This document shows, one piece after another, positions 1 to 9,024 of a DNA stretch of 64,000 nucleotides; position 1 is the stretch's first letter, and the number at the start of each line of letters is the position of its first letter. Source of the DNA: JAGTVG01 sp965365275 (GTDB lineage: Bacteria > Bacteroidota > Bacteroidia > Cytophagales > Cyclobacteriaceae); NCBI GenBank assembly GCA_965365275.1, contig CBDUBA010000005.1:1-64000 (forward strand). The letters are read 5' to 3'. The position numbers and the translations under genes are program-made. Below the pieces are notes generated by a model. The model searched no databases. It was not told where the DNA came from and was given only the letters and a program-made list of their open reading frames with translations.

Positions 1-47
1 ATTACAAACATTGCAAGTGTAGGAAGGATCAAACGTTTAATATTCAT
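1..47 (-). CDS. 5' end of an exported protein gene, cut by the window edge
   Basis: Reading the minus strand from an ATG at 47 gives fifteen codons with a positively charged start (MNIKR) followed by a hydrophobic stretch (LILPTLAMFV). This looks like the beginning of a signal peptide. The rest of the gene lies outside the window, so no function can be given. The gene would follow the DUF885 gene on the same strand, about 165 bases beyond its stop. The call rests only on start-codon context and signal-peptide character. Confidence 0.45.
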   Translation of the reverse strand, partial: MNIKRLILPTLAMFV

Positions 48-212
48 ATCTTTTATATTAAAGATTTCAAATAGAATTCAAAAATTGGCCGATTACCCTT
101 TTGCTAATTTAATTCATAATTAATATAAACACATATGCCTTTCCCTGATCAATTTTCATTTCTAATCCACAGATCTGATCCGGGGTTAAAAAATCTTCCT
201 GGATCCTCTTGC

Positions 213-2063
213 TCAGGCACCTTTCTTTTCCTGAATATATTCATCAACTAATTGCTGGAGGATTTCCAAGGGTAAGGCACCATTACCCAGAACTACATTA
301 TGAAATTCCTTTATGTCAAATTGATCACCAAGCTGATCCATGGCTTTGTCCCTGAATTCCAGAATTTTGATCATTCCTATCTTATACCCTGTAGCCTGGC
401 CAGGCCAGACGATATAACGTTCTATTTCTGTTGTGACCTCTGAGTGTGACATCCCGGTATGACTGACCATATAGTTAATAGCTTCCTCCCTGGTCCACTT
501 TTTAAAATGTATTCCGGAATCTACCACAAGTCTAACAGCCCTGAACATTTCAGCCTGTAATCTCCCGAGGTTTCCGAAAGGATCATTATCGTAGAAACCA
601 TATTCCCACGCCAGTCTTTCTGCATATAGTGCCCAGCCTTCAGAATAGGAAGTAAATCCCAGAATTTTGCGGAACATCGGGAAACCCTCCAATTCCTGAG
701 CCAGTGCTATTTGAAAATGATGGCCGGGAATAGCTTCATGGTATGCAAGTGTTTTCATTCCGAATTTTACCACTTCATTCATATCCCGGAGATTGGCATA
801 AAATACACCGGGTCTGGATCCATCAAGTGCCGGGCCACTGTAATAAGCACCTGCGGAACCTTCCTCCCTGAATTCGGGTACACGTTTAACCTCAACCAAT
901 GATTCTGGCCGCAAATCAAAAAGATCATCAAGGTTTGCATTGATGTGATCAATGATCTCCTGGTACTCTTTTATGGCCATTTCACGACCGGAATCATCAT
1001 TAGGGAAAAGAAATCTTTCCTCCTTGTTAAGTTCTAATATATGATCCGAAACACTTCGGCTGGTATCATCATAGCCCTGGGAGATCAGTATTTCCTTCAT
1101 TTCCTTTTCAATCCTTTCAACTTCAGAAAGTCCTATCTGGTGTATTTCTTCGGGATCAATGGCTATAGAATTCGTTGACTTGAGCCTATACCTATAATAT
1201 TCATCCCCTTGTGGTAATTTCCACACACCATCCCGTTCATCAGAATGGGGAAGTAAATATTCAAAATAATCAATAAGTTTCTGGTAGGAAGGAAATACGG
1301 ATTCATTTACAGCCTGATAAACCTGGTCCAGCATTTCGGCTTTTTCATATTCATCCAGTTTACCGAACTCATCCAGTTTTTCTTCGAATGAAAAATATAA
1401 AATGTTTTTCCTTACGGGATCGTCATCGATTTCCTGCTCCACAGAACCCTCCTCAGTGGCTCCCACAAATCCATTCATCTCTGAAAGTACCCTCTCAATT
1501 ACAAATGTTGGGGGTATAATTTGCATACTTTCTCTCAGCTTCAATCCCAAGAGGACATCATCAATAACTTCCGGGAACTGATTTAAACGGCTGATGTAAG
1601 CCTCCGCATCCTCTTTGTCTTTTATCAGGTGTGTCGATTCCATGAAACTCGGGAATCCATTCTGGATACCTCCCATCTGATTTACAGGATATCCATAATA
1701 CATAAATTTTTCACCTTCAGACTGTGTGGCAAGGAATGATTTGAGAATATCCGTATTTAATTTATTTGCAGGTGATTGTTTATCATAATCATATTTATCC
1801 AGGTCAACAATGACCTTTTTCAGGAATGCAAAATCCGAAGAATCCTTTTTTAAGGAATAATCATTCAATCTGTCATTATAGATATCGCTGAGAATGGGAA
1901 GACCCATCCCTGACACCATTTGTGGATTTTGTAATGCGAATGTGAAGAATACCTTGTCATAAAAATGTCTTATGTCGAACGGTCTGAACCATAACAGGTT
2001 AACTACCCAGATGGTTCCGGCGATAACAAGGATCAATAATGCCCTGAGGATCCATTTTTTCAT
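213..2063 (-). CDS. DUF885 family protein, membrane-anchored putative metallopeptidase
   Basis: A 616-residue protein with one N-terminal hydrophobic segment (about residues 5-25) and no obvious cleavage site or lipobox, so it is probably anchored in the inner membrane facing the periplasm. The family hallmark HEAIPGHH lies at 442-449 and is followed by a conserved Gln/Glu-rich helix. DUF885 proteins are related to zinc gluzincins and are usually annotated as peptidases or carboxypeptidase-like; the exact substrate is not known here. Length is normal for the family. The gene stands alone: the DUF1080 gene upstream on the same strand ends 143 bases before it. The family is clear from the motif; the activity is inferred. 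Confidence 0.85.
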   Translation of the reverse strand: MKKWILRALLILVIAGTIWVVNLLWFRPFDIRHFYDKVFFTFALQNPQMVSGMGLPILSDIYNDRLNDYSLKKDSSDFAFLKKVIVDLDKYDYDKQSPANKLNTDILKSFLATQSEGEKFMYYGYPVNQMGGIQNGFPSFMESTHLIKDKEDAEAYISRLNQFPEVIDDVLLGLKLRESMQIIPPTFVIERVLSEMNGFVGATEEGSVEQEIDDDPVRKNILYFSFEEKLDEFGKLDEYEKAEMLDQVYQAVNESVFPSYQKLIDYFEYLLPHSDERDGVWKLPQGDEYYRYRLKSTNSIAIDPEEIHQIGLSEVERIEKEMKEILISQGYDDTSRSVSDHILELNKEERFLFPNDDSGREMAIKEYQEIIDHINANLDDLFDLRPESLVEVKRVPEFREEGSAGAYYSGPALDGSRPGVFYANLRDMNEVVKFGMKTLAYHEAIPGHHFQIALAQELEGFPMFRKILGFTSYSEGWALYAERLAWEYGFYDNDPFGNLGRLQAEMFRAVRLVVDSGIHFKKWTREEAINYMVSHTGMSHSEVTTEIERYIVWPGQATGYKIGMIKILEFRDKAMDQLGDQFDIKEFHNVVLGNGALPLEILQQLVDEYIQEKKGA

Positions 2064-2206
2064 AAAAGTCTCGTTTAACGTATTATTAAGTTTTTATAGA
2101 ATGAATTTAAAAATCCGAACCTAATAGTAATCATATAAAAGTAAATGTTGCATCCTAAAGCCAGGATCAAATATGGGATATAAGATATAGAACTTACCCA
2201 GCCTAT

Positions 2207-3058
2207 TTAATCATACACACACCTTGATTTATTAGACTTTACGTAATAAGTTTTGTAATTCTTTGCCTCGGGATCCATGCACCCTTCCAGTTCCAGCAAT
2301 TCGACTTTGCGGAATTCAATGGGGTGTGATTCACTTTGAAGAGAAATATACCCACCGGTAAGTAGCTTACCATCTTTCTTGATTGCTTCGTTAAAATTGC
2401 TTACTGTCCCACCACCAATTTGAGGTGCAGAATAATAAATCACTTCTTCCCCTTCCATAATATGACTGATGAAATTATCACCCATAACTACTACTTCTAA
2501 TCTAACCCACTGGTCACCATGATATGTCTTGGATTTTGAATTGGTACAATGATCCTTTACCATTTCTCCTTTCATTTCAATCTCTGTTCCAGGTGTACAT
2601 ACATTCGCCGTAGGTCTTTTGTTCTCCCCATCACCACCCAAAAGTTGGACTTCTATGGAAATTGGAAAATTCTGATCTTTTTCCATCGTATGAGGTGGCT
2701 GCCCATGTACCATTATGCCACTGTTTCTGTAAGCCCAGGCCGGTCCTTCGGGTGCCTGCTCACCAACAAACCTGTACTCTACAGCGATTTTGTAATATGA
2801 AAATGGTTTTTTATAAAAAATATGACCGAACCTGTCATCAAATTTTTCATATTCATCGTATTTCACTTTCATTACACCATCTTCCACGTAAAAAGTATTT
2901 CCGAAATTATCATTCAATTCGTAACCGTTAATCTTGACATGCCAGTCATTCAGGTCTTTCCCATTAAAAAGCTGGATCCAGTTTTCATCAGAGGTTTTTT
3001 GAGCGTATGATCCAAAAGCCAGAAGGACGACCACTGCGGTAAGCATTATCTTTTTCAT
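2207..3058 (-). CDS. Secreted DUF1080 (3-keto-disaccharide hydrolase-like) protein
   Basis: 283 residues with a signal peptide ending near residue 20 (GSYAQ). The body carries the DUF1080 signature: LFNGKDLNDWHV near residue 30, the GIMVHGQ segment around 115 and a C-terminal SHPIEFRKVELLEL block. The fold is a concanavalin-like jelly roll, and characterised relatives hydrolyse 3-keto-disaccharides or bind polysaccharide. The last 25 residues form an extra tail with GCMDPEAKNY and a second Cys near the end, resembling the GCxDPxAxNY tails seen on secreted Bacteroidota proteins; this may be a disulphide-closed appendage. A second, shorter DUF1080 protein lies at 9684-10367. Function is inferred from the family. 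Confidence 0.82.
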   Translation of the reverse strand: MKKIMLTAVVVLLAFGSYAQKTSDENWIQLFNGKDLNDWHVKINGYELNDNFGNTFYVEDGVMKVKYDEYEKFDDRFGHIFYKKPFSYYKIAVEYRFVGEQAPEGPAWAYRNSGIMVHGQPPHTMEKDQNFPISIEVQLLGGDGENKRPTANVCTPGTEIEMKGEMVKDHCTNSKSKTYHGDQWVRLEVVVMGDNFISHIMEGEEVIYYSAPQIGGGTVSNFNEAIKKDGKLLTGGYISLQSESHPIEFRKVELLELEGCMDPEAKNYKTYYVKSNKSRCVYD

Positions 3059-3194
3059 AATTCAGAAAGTTTTATTTTATACAGTTTAAAAAAATCCGAT
3101 TGTAATTTAATTAAAAATTACGGGGAAATTTTGCACTGCTGCCCTAAATTTGGATTTAATGGATAATTTAAAAGATGAGAACCGGAAATAAATG

Positions 3195-3224
3195 AAAAAA
3201 AATGGTCCCGCCTGGGGCGGGACC
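3195..3224 (-). terminator. Strong intrinsic terminator for the outer-membrane barrel gene
   Basis: GGTCCCGCC at 3204-3212 pairs perfectly with GGCGGGACC at 3216-3224 around a three-base loop. On the minus strand the stem is followed by one base and then eight consecutive T (complement of 3195-3202). It sits about 28 bases after the stop of the gene ending at 3252, the right place for a Rho-independent terminator. It is the clearest terminator in the window. Confidence 0.9.
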
Positions 3225-3251
3225 TACCTATAGACAGTTAAAATCAAAAAA

Positions 3252-3845
3252 TTAATTGCCGATTAACCTGATTCCCAGGGTCAACTGAAATGTCGAGTTC
3301 TTTATTTCTATGTCTTCAACGTTTGATACATCTGTTAAGCCAAACACATACCTTGCCGTAAGATTTAAACGGAGCGGAAGATTTGCCTCCGCACCTACTA
3401 TCAATCCTACGTCACTGTTTTTCAATTCATCTTTGATATCAACCACGGAAGATCCAAGATCTGCTTCCGCTTTGGTCAGAATACTGAATTGAGGACCGGC
3501 ATGTAGATTCAGGAATTTAATTACTTGCCACCTTAATAGAACAGGAATGTCAAAATAGGTTAACTTATTGTCTGAGTTATCACTATTTGTGCCCTGTATC
3601 AAATCAGAAACTGATCCTTTCCTGGAATACAATAATTCTGGCTGAAGTGCGATCTTGTCACCAAAAAACCAGTTTACGTACACGCCTCCAACAAATCCAG
3701 TAATATTTGAAGTCTCAATATCGACTCCAAGAAGACTTGCATCCTGTGTGGCAAAATTTGCCCCCCCTTTAATGCCGAGACCTGGTCCAGCAAAGGAAAT
3801 TGTACAAATAATTAGTAATGCTAGTGTTAAATATATTTTTTTCAT
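3252..3845 (-). CDS. PorT-like outer-membrane beta-barrel protein
   Basis: 197 residues with a signal peptide (cleavage near residue 19, SFAGP), then KGGANFATQ and a run of alternating hydrophobic strands with aromatic ends (YVNWFF, LLYSRKGS, FDIPVLLRWQ, FLNLHAGPQF, LNLTARYVFGLTDV). It ends in a typical outer-membrane strand (FQLTLGIRLIGN). This is the small eight-strand barrel type (PorT / outer membrane beta-barrel domain) common in Bacteroidota, usually of unknown role. It is probably single-gene, closed by the terminator just after it. Family assignment is good; function is unknown. Confidence 0.85.
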   Translation of the reverse strand: MKKIYLTLALLIICTISFAGPGLGIKGGANFATQDASLLGVDIETSNITGFVGGVYVNWFFGDKIALQPELLYSRKGSVSDLIQGTNSDNSDNKLTYFDIPVLLRWQVIKFLNLHAGPQFSILTKAEADLGSSVVDIKDELKNSDVGLIVGAEANLPLRLNLTARYVFGLTDVSNVEDIEIKNSTFQLTLGIRLIGN

Positions 3846-3880
3846 GATCCTGTATATTGGATTTTATCGTATATATAACG

Positions 3881-4105
3881 CTAGATTACGATATCATTGT
3901 TAGCACTGAATCTAAAATTCACCGAATCAGTAAAATATCCTGAATCTTCCAGATCCTGAGTTGAGATTTCTGCATATTCATTGAGAAAATCAACCAGTTC
4001 AGCAATGGTTAAATTATATCGTTTATGTGGTTGGTGAACTTTCCTTATACCCTTTCTAAGTAAAAATTCATAAGCTGTCTCTGTCCTTTCTGCGGTCTGT
4101 TCCAT
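3881..4105 (-). CDS. Small hypothetical protein (74 aa)
   Basis: A 74-residue acidic, soluble protein with no signal peptide or membrane segment. The middle (LTIAELVDFLNEYAEISTQDLEDSGYF) looks helical; the C-terminus ends NNDIVI. I do not recognise a family. Its stop lies 35 bases upstream of the barrel gene on the same strand, so the two could be co-transcribed. The upstream 185 bases hold only AT-rich sequence and a weak hairpin. It is kept because the other frames here carry nothing better and the composition is protein-like. Confidence 0.55.
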   Translation of the reverse strand: MEQTAERTETAYEFLLRKGIRKVHQPHKRYNLTIAELVDFLNEYAEISTQDLEDSGYFTDSVNFRFSANNDIVI

Positions 4106-4242
4106 AACACATGATTAATTGTTGAACAAAATTTCTTATTTCGAGATGGAAAGAACCACATTAAATATTAGAATAACACATTAAAAACCAGCGGGGCATC
4201 ACACAAGTAAGAAAATCGCAATTTTTGAATATTTTTTAAATA

Positions 4243-4257
4243 CGCTGAAAAACAGCG
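4243..4257 (-). terminator. Weak hairpin after the NlpC/P60 gene
   Basis: CGCTG and CAGCG (4243-4247 and 4253-4257) flank an A5 loop, 34 bases beyond the stop of the gene ending at 4291. On the minus strand it is followed by AT-rich sequence (TATTTAAAAAATATT), not a clean T run. It may be the terminator of the 8821-4291 operon, but the stem is only five base pairs. Confidence 0.35.
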
Positions 4258-4290
4258 AGTTAGATGCTTTTACTTAAATCAATAATTTAT

Positions 4291-5478
4291 CTACCATGTG
4301 GAAATCCCATGTGTTTTTAACATTAATCTATCTTCATCATCAGATCCGGCCAACCTTTTAGCCCGCAGATACCTGTTTCGGTTATATTCATCAAAAATAT
4401 CGGATTCCGGATTCATACTGCTCACATGAATATTTCCAGAAGCATGGATAAATTTCATATCGCCTATCCACATGCCGACATGAACCACTTTTTCATTTGT
4501 AGAATCGGTTGCAGCTCGTCCGAAAAACAACAAATCACCCGTCTGTAGGGCTTCAAAAGCCTTTTTATCATCAACCAGTGTGCCTATGCTTTCCTGCTGG
4601 GAGGCGTCACGTGGCAGTACATATCCGTTCATAAAATAAACGGTCTTTGTGAACCCGCTGCAATCCATTCCCTTAGAGGAAGTCCCTCCCCATAAATATG
4701 GAAATCCCAACATGCTGTAAGCCACAGCAGTCAGCTTATCCGGATCAAAACTGGTTTCGGATAACCATGCTTCAAAGGTTCTTGATTCGGATTTTCTTAC
4801 AAAGGCTAGTCGTCCGTCAGGATAAGAGACTTTATAATAATGATCAAGTTTTTCTTCCAGAAAAAGGATATTTCCTGATGTAAGATCTGATATGATTCTT
4901 GAATCTTCTTCCGGATTCTTATAAGAAAATCCGTAAATTCCGGTAAAAATTATCTTCTTCCTGTTAATATACTCCTTTAACCCATGCTCTGCCAGCCATT
5001 CTATCCCTCCTGCATCTACCCATCCAATATAACGGTCAGGGGTTTGAATTAAGAACCAGCTTCCTTTTTTCTTAAATACCTTAACCGGTGCTCCAAGTAT
5101 TCCCTGCGTCACCAGCTCGGCCGAATGCCGGGGCTCTTTTCTGATATTGCATACCGAAATATTCACCAACCCCCAGTGTCTGCCATTCAATTGTTTCTCA
5201 GGCAGGATCTCCACTTCATTCACAATAGATATATCGATGCGATCGAGGCTGTCAAGCAATGCCTTTACAGCATTTTCCTGATCAGTCTCCCCTTTTAACA
5301 GTAATCCATCTCTTGATTTTACAAATTCCACATCAAAAATGGCAACCCTGGAATCCGGAACAAAATGTTCCTGAACAGAAATTAAAATATTTTCAATCTC
5401 ATGTGTTTCCTCAGAGCAGGAAAAAAGTAAAAAAAATGATACAAAAACCAGCTTCCCTGGGACGATAACCTTTAGCAT
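4291..5478 (-). CDS. NlpC/P60 cysteine peptidase with N-terminal SH3b region (YkfC-like)
   Basis: 395 residues, beginning with a lipoprotein signal (FLLFSCSEE). Two SH3b-like segments occupy roughly residues 100-235 (for example VNISVCNIRKEPRHSAELVTQG). The C40 domain follows, with WGGTSSKGMDCSGF, nucleophile Cys273, His333 (HVGMW) and His345 (IHASG). This layout matches gamma-D-glutamyl-L-diamino acid endopeptidases such as Bacillus YkfC, which cleave D-Glu-diamino acid bonds in free murein peptides. It is the last gene of a minus-strand operon with a dipeptide epimerase and a serine hydrolase, supporting a cell-wall peptide turnover role. The lipobox suggests it acts outside the cytoplasm. 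Specificity is inferred. Confidence 0.88.
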   Translation of the reverse strand: MLKVIVPGKLVFVSFFLLFSCSEETHEIENILISVQEHFVPDSRVAIFDVEFVKSRDGLLLKGETDQENAVKALLDSLDRIDISIVNEVEILPEKQLNGRHWGLVNISVCNIRKEPRHSAELVTQGILGAPVKVFKKKGSWFLIQTPDRYIGWVDAGGIEWLAEHGLKEYINRKKIIFTGIYGFSYKNPEEDSRIISDLTSGNILFLEEKLDHYYKVSYPDGRLAFVRKSESRTFEAWLSETSFDPDKLTAVAYSMLGFPYLWGGTSSKGMDCSGFTKTVYFMNGYVLPRDASQQESIGTLVDDKKAFEALQTGDLLFFGRAATDSTNEKVVHVGMWIGDMKFIHASGNIHVSSMNPESDIFDEYNRNRYLRAKRLAGSDDEDRLMLKTHGISTW

Positions 5479-5493
5479 ATCCTAGAATTTTAT

Positions 5494-6744
5494 TCAGTAA
5501 TCAAATTTAAATCTTTTGAGGTCGGGATGGTAAGATCTTTCCCGGTTTAATTCATGATTATAGACTGCTTTCCCCAGATCCGCGAAGAAAGGAAAGGCCA
5601 GGGAATCATAGGCATATTTATCATCCATATAAATCTGGTTCAGATTTACATCTATTACTGCACTCAGGAAAAACTCTATTCTATTTTCAAGATCAACCAC
5701 GTAGGCTACATCTATAACATATCCGTATGCCAGCCCAACTTTGTTAAATAAACGGATATGTCCGGGGAGGCGAGCAGTATCATCACCATACATAATGAAC
5801 TTGCAATAGTTGTCAGGATATTTATCTCCATATTGAGGATAATCACTCTCCCTGGGATACATGCTCATATATTTATATAAAAGTTTATAATCGTACTTAG
5901 TAAGATCAAAAAGAGGTGTTCCATGGAGCTTTCCCGGAAAGATAGTCTCGATGAGGATATTATGAAGATCTTTCAATGACATAAAATTCTTTTCAGAAAA
6001 ATTCATGGGCTCAGAAACCAGGCTATCCCCCACCATATATCCCTTCCCCAGAAATATATCCTTTCTTTCAGTAAACAGAGGCGGACTGATCTGCATCGGT
6101 TGTTGATAGACCAGGGTATCCTGATCAAAAAATCGAATAGGATTGGTATGACGGTTTTCATCGGCAGATAGAAAAACAGATAACCTATGCAGGATCCCGG
6201 AATTAAGAAATCCCTTGGTTACCAGGGCATCATATATATATTCCTGCCCCAGAAATTCATACAGACGGTTAAATGCATCGTTATCACTAACCAGGAAGAT
6301 CTTTTTGATATAGTGTGCTACAGAAGGCTTCAGGGATTCTGCCGAACTGTCATATAAGACTTTTGTCTGTCCTGAGTAGGCACTGTCAGTTATCATAACC
6401 GAAGTGCTTTTTAGACCTGGGATATTGATCTTATTGATCTTTTCCAGTGCCAATAAGGCTATCGGAAGTTTTATGGTGCTCGCGGGATAGAAATAGGCAG
6501 AAGAATCGACATGGTAGGACCACGTACGTAATTGCGGTTGATTATCCTGATCCCTATCAATCTGAGTATATAATATTTGTAGTCTGTATTGTTGTCTGTT
6601 GGATACTATTTCTTCATATTCGCCGGAAAGTGAACCTACAATTTTTTCAAGCGGATTTTCCCTATTTTCATCAATGCATGATGTTAGGATTATAAGAATA
6701 AAACCTATCATACAGTTTTGCTTCAAATTCTTACCTACCATCAA
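5494..6744 (-). CDS. Exported SxxK serine hydrolase (class A beta-lactamase fold) lipoprotein
   Basis: 416 residues; lipobox LTSC with Cys23. Motifs of the penicillin-binding/beta-lactamase fold are all visible: S89-T-I-K92, S153-D-N155, and K335-V-G337 in place of KTG. The protein is longer than class A beta-lactamases and lies in a peptidoglycan-peptide operon (15 bases before the NlpC/P60 gene, 59 after the dipeptide epimerase). A murein peptide hydrolase or carboxypeptidase-like role is therefore more likely than antibiotic resistance. Val instead of Thr/Ser in the third motif is a variation that could change substrate preference. The fold is well supported; the substrate is inference. 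Confidence 0.8.
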   Translation of the reverse strand: MMVGKNLKQNCMIGFILIILTSCIDENRENPLEKIVGSLSGEYEEIVSNRQQYRLQILYTQIDRDQDNQPQLRTWSYHVDSSAYFYPASTIKLPIALLALEKINKINIPGLKSTSVMITDSAYSGQTKVLYDSSAESLKPSVAHYIKKIFLVSDNDAFNRLYEFLGQEYIYDALVTKGFLNSGILHRLSVFLSADENRHTNPIRFFDQDTLVYQQPMQISPPLFTERKDIFLGKGYMVGDSLVSEPMNFSEKNFMSLKDLHNILIETIFPGKLHGTPLFDLTKYDYKLLYKYMSMYPRESDYPQYGDKYPDNYCKFIMYGDDTARLPGHIRLFNKVGLAYGYVIDVAYVVDLENRIEFFLSAVIDVNLNQIYMDDKYAYDSLAFPFFADLGKAVYNHELNRERSYHPDLKRFKFDY

Positions 6745-6803
6745 TCATATCTTTATAAAAGTTCCGGATACCTTCATTTATATTTCTAATATTATAACAC
6801 CTG

Positions 6804-7844
6804 CTAATCAGGCAGAGATCGTGTAAACTTCCTTCCTTTAAAATTAAATCCCAGGCCATACCCTTTACCAGGTATCAGAGATCCGTTTTTATAGGTCAAT
6901 CCTGAAGCCACATCCTCTGATAACAACAATGGACCATCCAGGTCGGCATAATCGACAAATGGTAATAGCTGTGCTGCCGCTGATATCCCCACTGTAGATT
7001 CTGTCATGCAACCTATCATTATGCTGAGACCTGCTTCTCTGGCCATTTTCAACATGTGAAAAGCTGGTGTTAATCCTCCGCATTTGGATAGTTTAATATT
7101 GATGCCGTCAAAACTGTTCCTGCATTTCATGATGTCTTCAATTTTTTGGCAACTTTCATCCGCTATAATTGGCAGGGAACTGTTCATCGATAACAACCGG
7201 GTTTCTTGGAATTGTTCAGCACCAAATGGCTGTTCGATAAATTCCACGTTCCATCTTTCCAGGTCATTAGCGATCTTTTCGGATACATCTATCCTCCAGG
7301 AACAATTTGCGTCTACACGGATCAGCGCACTCGATATTTTTCGAAGTTCTTCCACAATTTCTGCATCATTCACACCTGAAACCTTCAGTTTATAAACTGG
7401 CCATGGCAGGTCATTCATTTTATTTTTTAATTCATCAATCGTTCCGATACCAAGTGTATAGCTGGTAAATGGATATTTCTCATACGAAATTCCCCATTGC
7501 GACATGAAAGATTCACCTTTCATTTTAAAGAAAAGATCGTGTGCAGCACAATCGAGCGCGGACTGCGCAAAAGTGTTGCCACTCAATACCGTGTAAATAT
7601 CTGACCAGAGTTTTGCCGGATCCGAAAACTTGTAATCCTTAAGAAATATCCGTGCCTCTTCAAAAGATGCATTTAAACGCTCTTCTGTTACCTGATAGTA
7701 GGGATTTGTTGTAGCTTCACCATATCCTGAATGCCGGCCCTTACGTAATTCAACAATAAAACATCGAATTGAATTATATGTATGCCTGGATATGGCAAAT
7801 GGGTACCTTAAGTCCAGATCAAAAGAAAAAACATTAAGCTCCAT
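6804..7844 (-). CDS. Dipeptide epimerase (L-Ala-D/L-Glu epimerase family)
   Basis: 346 residues of the enolase superfamily, muconate-lactonising subgroup. Visible catalytic elements are K152-L-K154 on strand 2, metal ligands in RVDAN (D178), EQP (E204) and ADES (D229), and the strand-6 lysine segment KLSKCGG (251-257). Near residue 300 is DLDGP, the DxD motif that marks dipeptide epimerases because it binds the substrate amino group. Known members turn L-Ala-D-Glu from murein into L-Ala-L-Glu for degradation. It is cytoplasmic (no signal), which implies that the dipeptide is imported. It sits 14 bases after the isomerase gene and before the serine hydrolase, in one operon. Confidence 0.9.
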   Translation of the reverse strand: MELNVFSFDLDLRYPFAISRHTYNSIRCFIVELRKGRHSGYGEATTNPYYQVTEERLNASFEEARIFLKDYKFSDPAKLWSDIYTVLSGNTFAQSALDCAAHDLFFKMKGESFMSQWGISYEKYPFTSYTLGIGTIDELKNKMNDLPWPVYKLKVSGVNDAEIVEELRKISSALIRVDANCSWRIDVSEKIANDLERWNVEFIEQPFGAEQFQETRLLSMNSSLPIIADESCQKIEDIMKCRNSFDGINIKLSKCGGLTPAFHMLKMAREAGLSIMIGCMTESTVGISAAAQLLPFVDYADLDGPLLLSEDVASGLTYKNGSLIPGKGYGLGFNFKGRKFTRSLPD

Positions 7845-7858
7845 GAATGGATCACCAG

Positions 7859-8821
7859 CTATAATTCATAATAGAAGGCATCCCTCAATACCTCGAGGCT
7901 CTTTGGAACTGCGATCAGGGGATCTTCATTCCCTTCAAATTCAAGGGAGATGTATCCTTTATACCCGGCATTGCGCATGATCTCGCCAATCCTGGGATAG
8001 TCAAGATCCAGTGTATACCATTTCCCTCCACCATAGTAGGTCTTAGCCTGCATTAGAATGGCCTGTCCGGCTAGCATCTCCAGCTGATCATAAGGATCTT
8101 CCAGGAAATTTCCGGTATCAAGAGTAACCATAAGCCAGGGTGAGTCTACCTCCTTTACAATGCGTTGAACACCTTCAGCAGTACGTCCTAAGCCCCAATG
8201 ATTTTCCAGGCCAAGTACTACCCCGCACTTTTCGGCTATCGGGATACATTGTTCAATGGAATCAATTACCCATTTGAAACCGTCCTCTTCAGTATATCCT
8301 TCCAATACGGGTTCAATACCGCGGTTATCCATTAATTCATCAAATGATCCTGAAGTGCCCCATCGCCCGGTGTTTAACCTCATGGTAGGAATACCCAGCT
8401 CATAAGCCAGTTCGATCTGGTGTATCGTCTTTTTGATCTCTTCATCTCTTTTCTCCTTTTCGGGGAAAACATATCCCTGGTGGGTTGAAAATCCCATAAG
8501 GTCCAATCCGGCGTGAAAGGCCTGTTTTTTAAGATTATTCAAATAGGGTTTCTCTTCCGATGTCATTTGAACGAGCAGTAACTCAATACCATCAAAACCC
8601 AATCTGGCAGCTTGGTCAATACAATATTCCATTGGAGTTTCTTCTTTCGGACCATTGAACTGCCAGAATGAATAAGTGGAAACCCCTATTGGATTTCGTC
8701 TTACTTCTTTGGGATTTGATGTATTTTTCTCTTCACTGACCGGGGATGTGCATCCGGCGGTTGCTAGAACAGATCCTGCCATCAGGGAATTTTTCAAAAA
8801 ATTTCTTCTAGTATTCTTCAT
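7859..8821 (-). CDS. Exported TIM-barrel sugar phosphate isomerase/epimerase-like protein
   Basis: 320 residues. The N-terminus combines a twin-arginine pattern (RRNFLK, R5-R6) with a lipobox (TAGC, Cys24), so the protein is probably Tat-exported and lipidated. The body is an AP-endonuclease-2-type TIM barrel: GVSTYSF at the start, LGFDGIELLL, GLENHWG, VTLDTGNF and YISLEFEG near the end carry the usual Glu/Asp/His metal ligands. Such exported isomerases are frequent in Bacteroidota and Planctomycetes, with largely unknown substrates. It is the first gene of the 8821-4291 operon, 14 bases before the dipeptide epimerase; how a sugar isomerase fits that pathway is not obvious. Confidence 0.82.
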   Translation of the reverse strand: MKNTRRNFLKNSLMAGSVLATAGCTSPVSEEKNTSNPKEVRRNPIGVSTYSFWQFNGPKEETPMEYCIDQAARLGFDGIELLLVQMTSEEKPYLNNLKKQAFHAGLDLMGFSTHQGYVFPEKEKRDEEIKKTIHQIELAYELGIPTMRLNTGRWGTSGSFDELMDNRGIEPVLEGYTEEDGFKWVIDSIEQCIPIAEKCGVVLGLENHWGLGRTAEGVQRIVKEVDSPWLMVTLDTGNFLEDPYDQLEMLAGQAILMQAKTYYGGGKWYTLDLDYPRIGEIMRNAGYKGYISLEFEGNEDPLIAVPKSLEVLRDAFYYEL

Positions 8822-9024
8822 GCGATTTTAATTAGGTTCTGAAACGAACATGAATCTTCTTCATGCTAAATTCATAAAAAAGAATGATAAAATTTATGTG
8901 AGTTCCTGAATGTTTTTAGATTTTTTAAACAGATGAAATTAAGAAAATATTTTTCCTTTACCCTAATTCATCCAACCAATTCTTAGTAAAATGGGTCATT
9001 TTAAAAACTTTTTGACCTGTTGTA

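Noticed and set aside
5494..6744. A beta-lactamase conferring resistance
   Set aside because: It is longer than class A enzymes, has KVG in place of KTG, and lies in a murein-peptide operon, so a peptide hydrolase is more likely.
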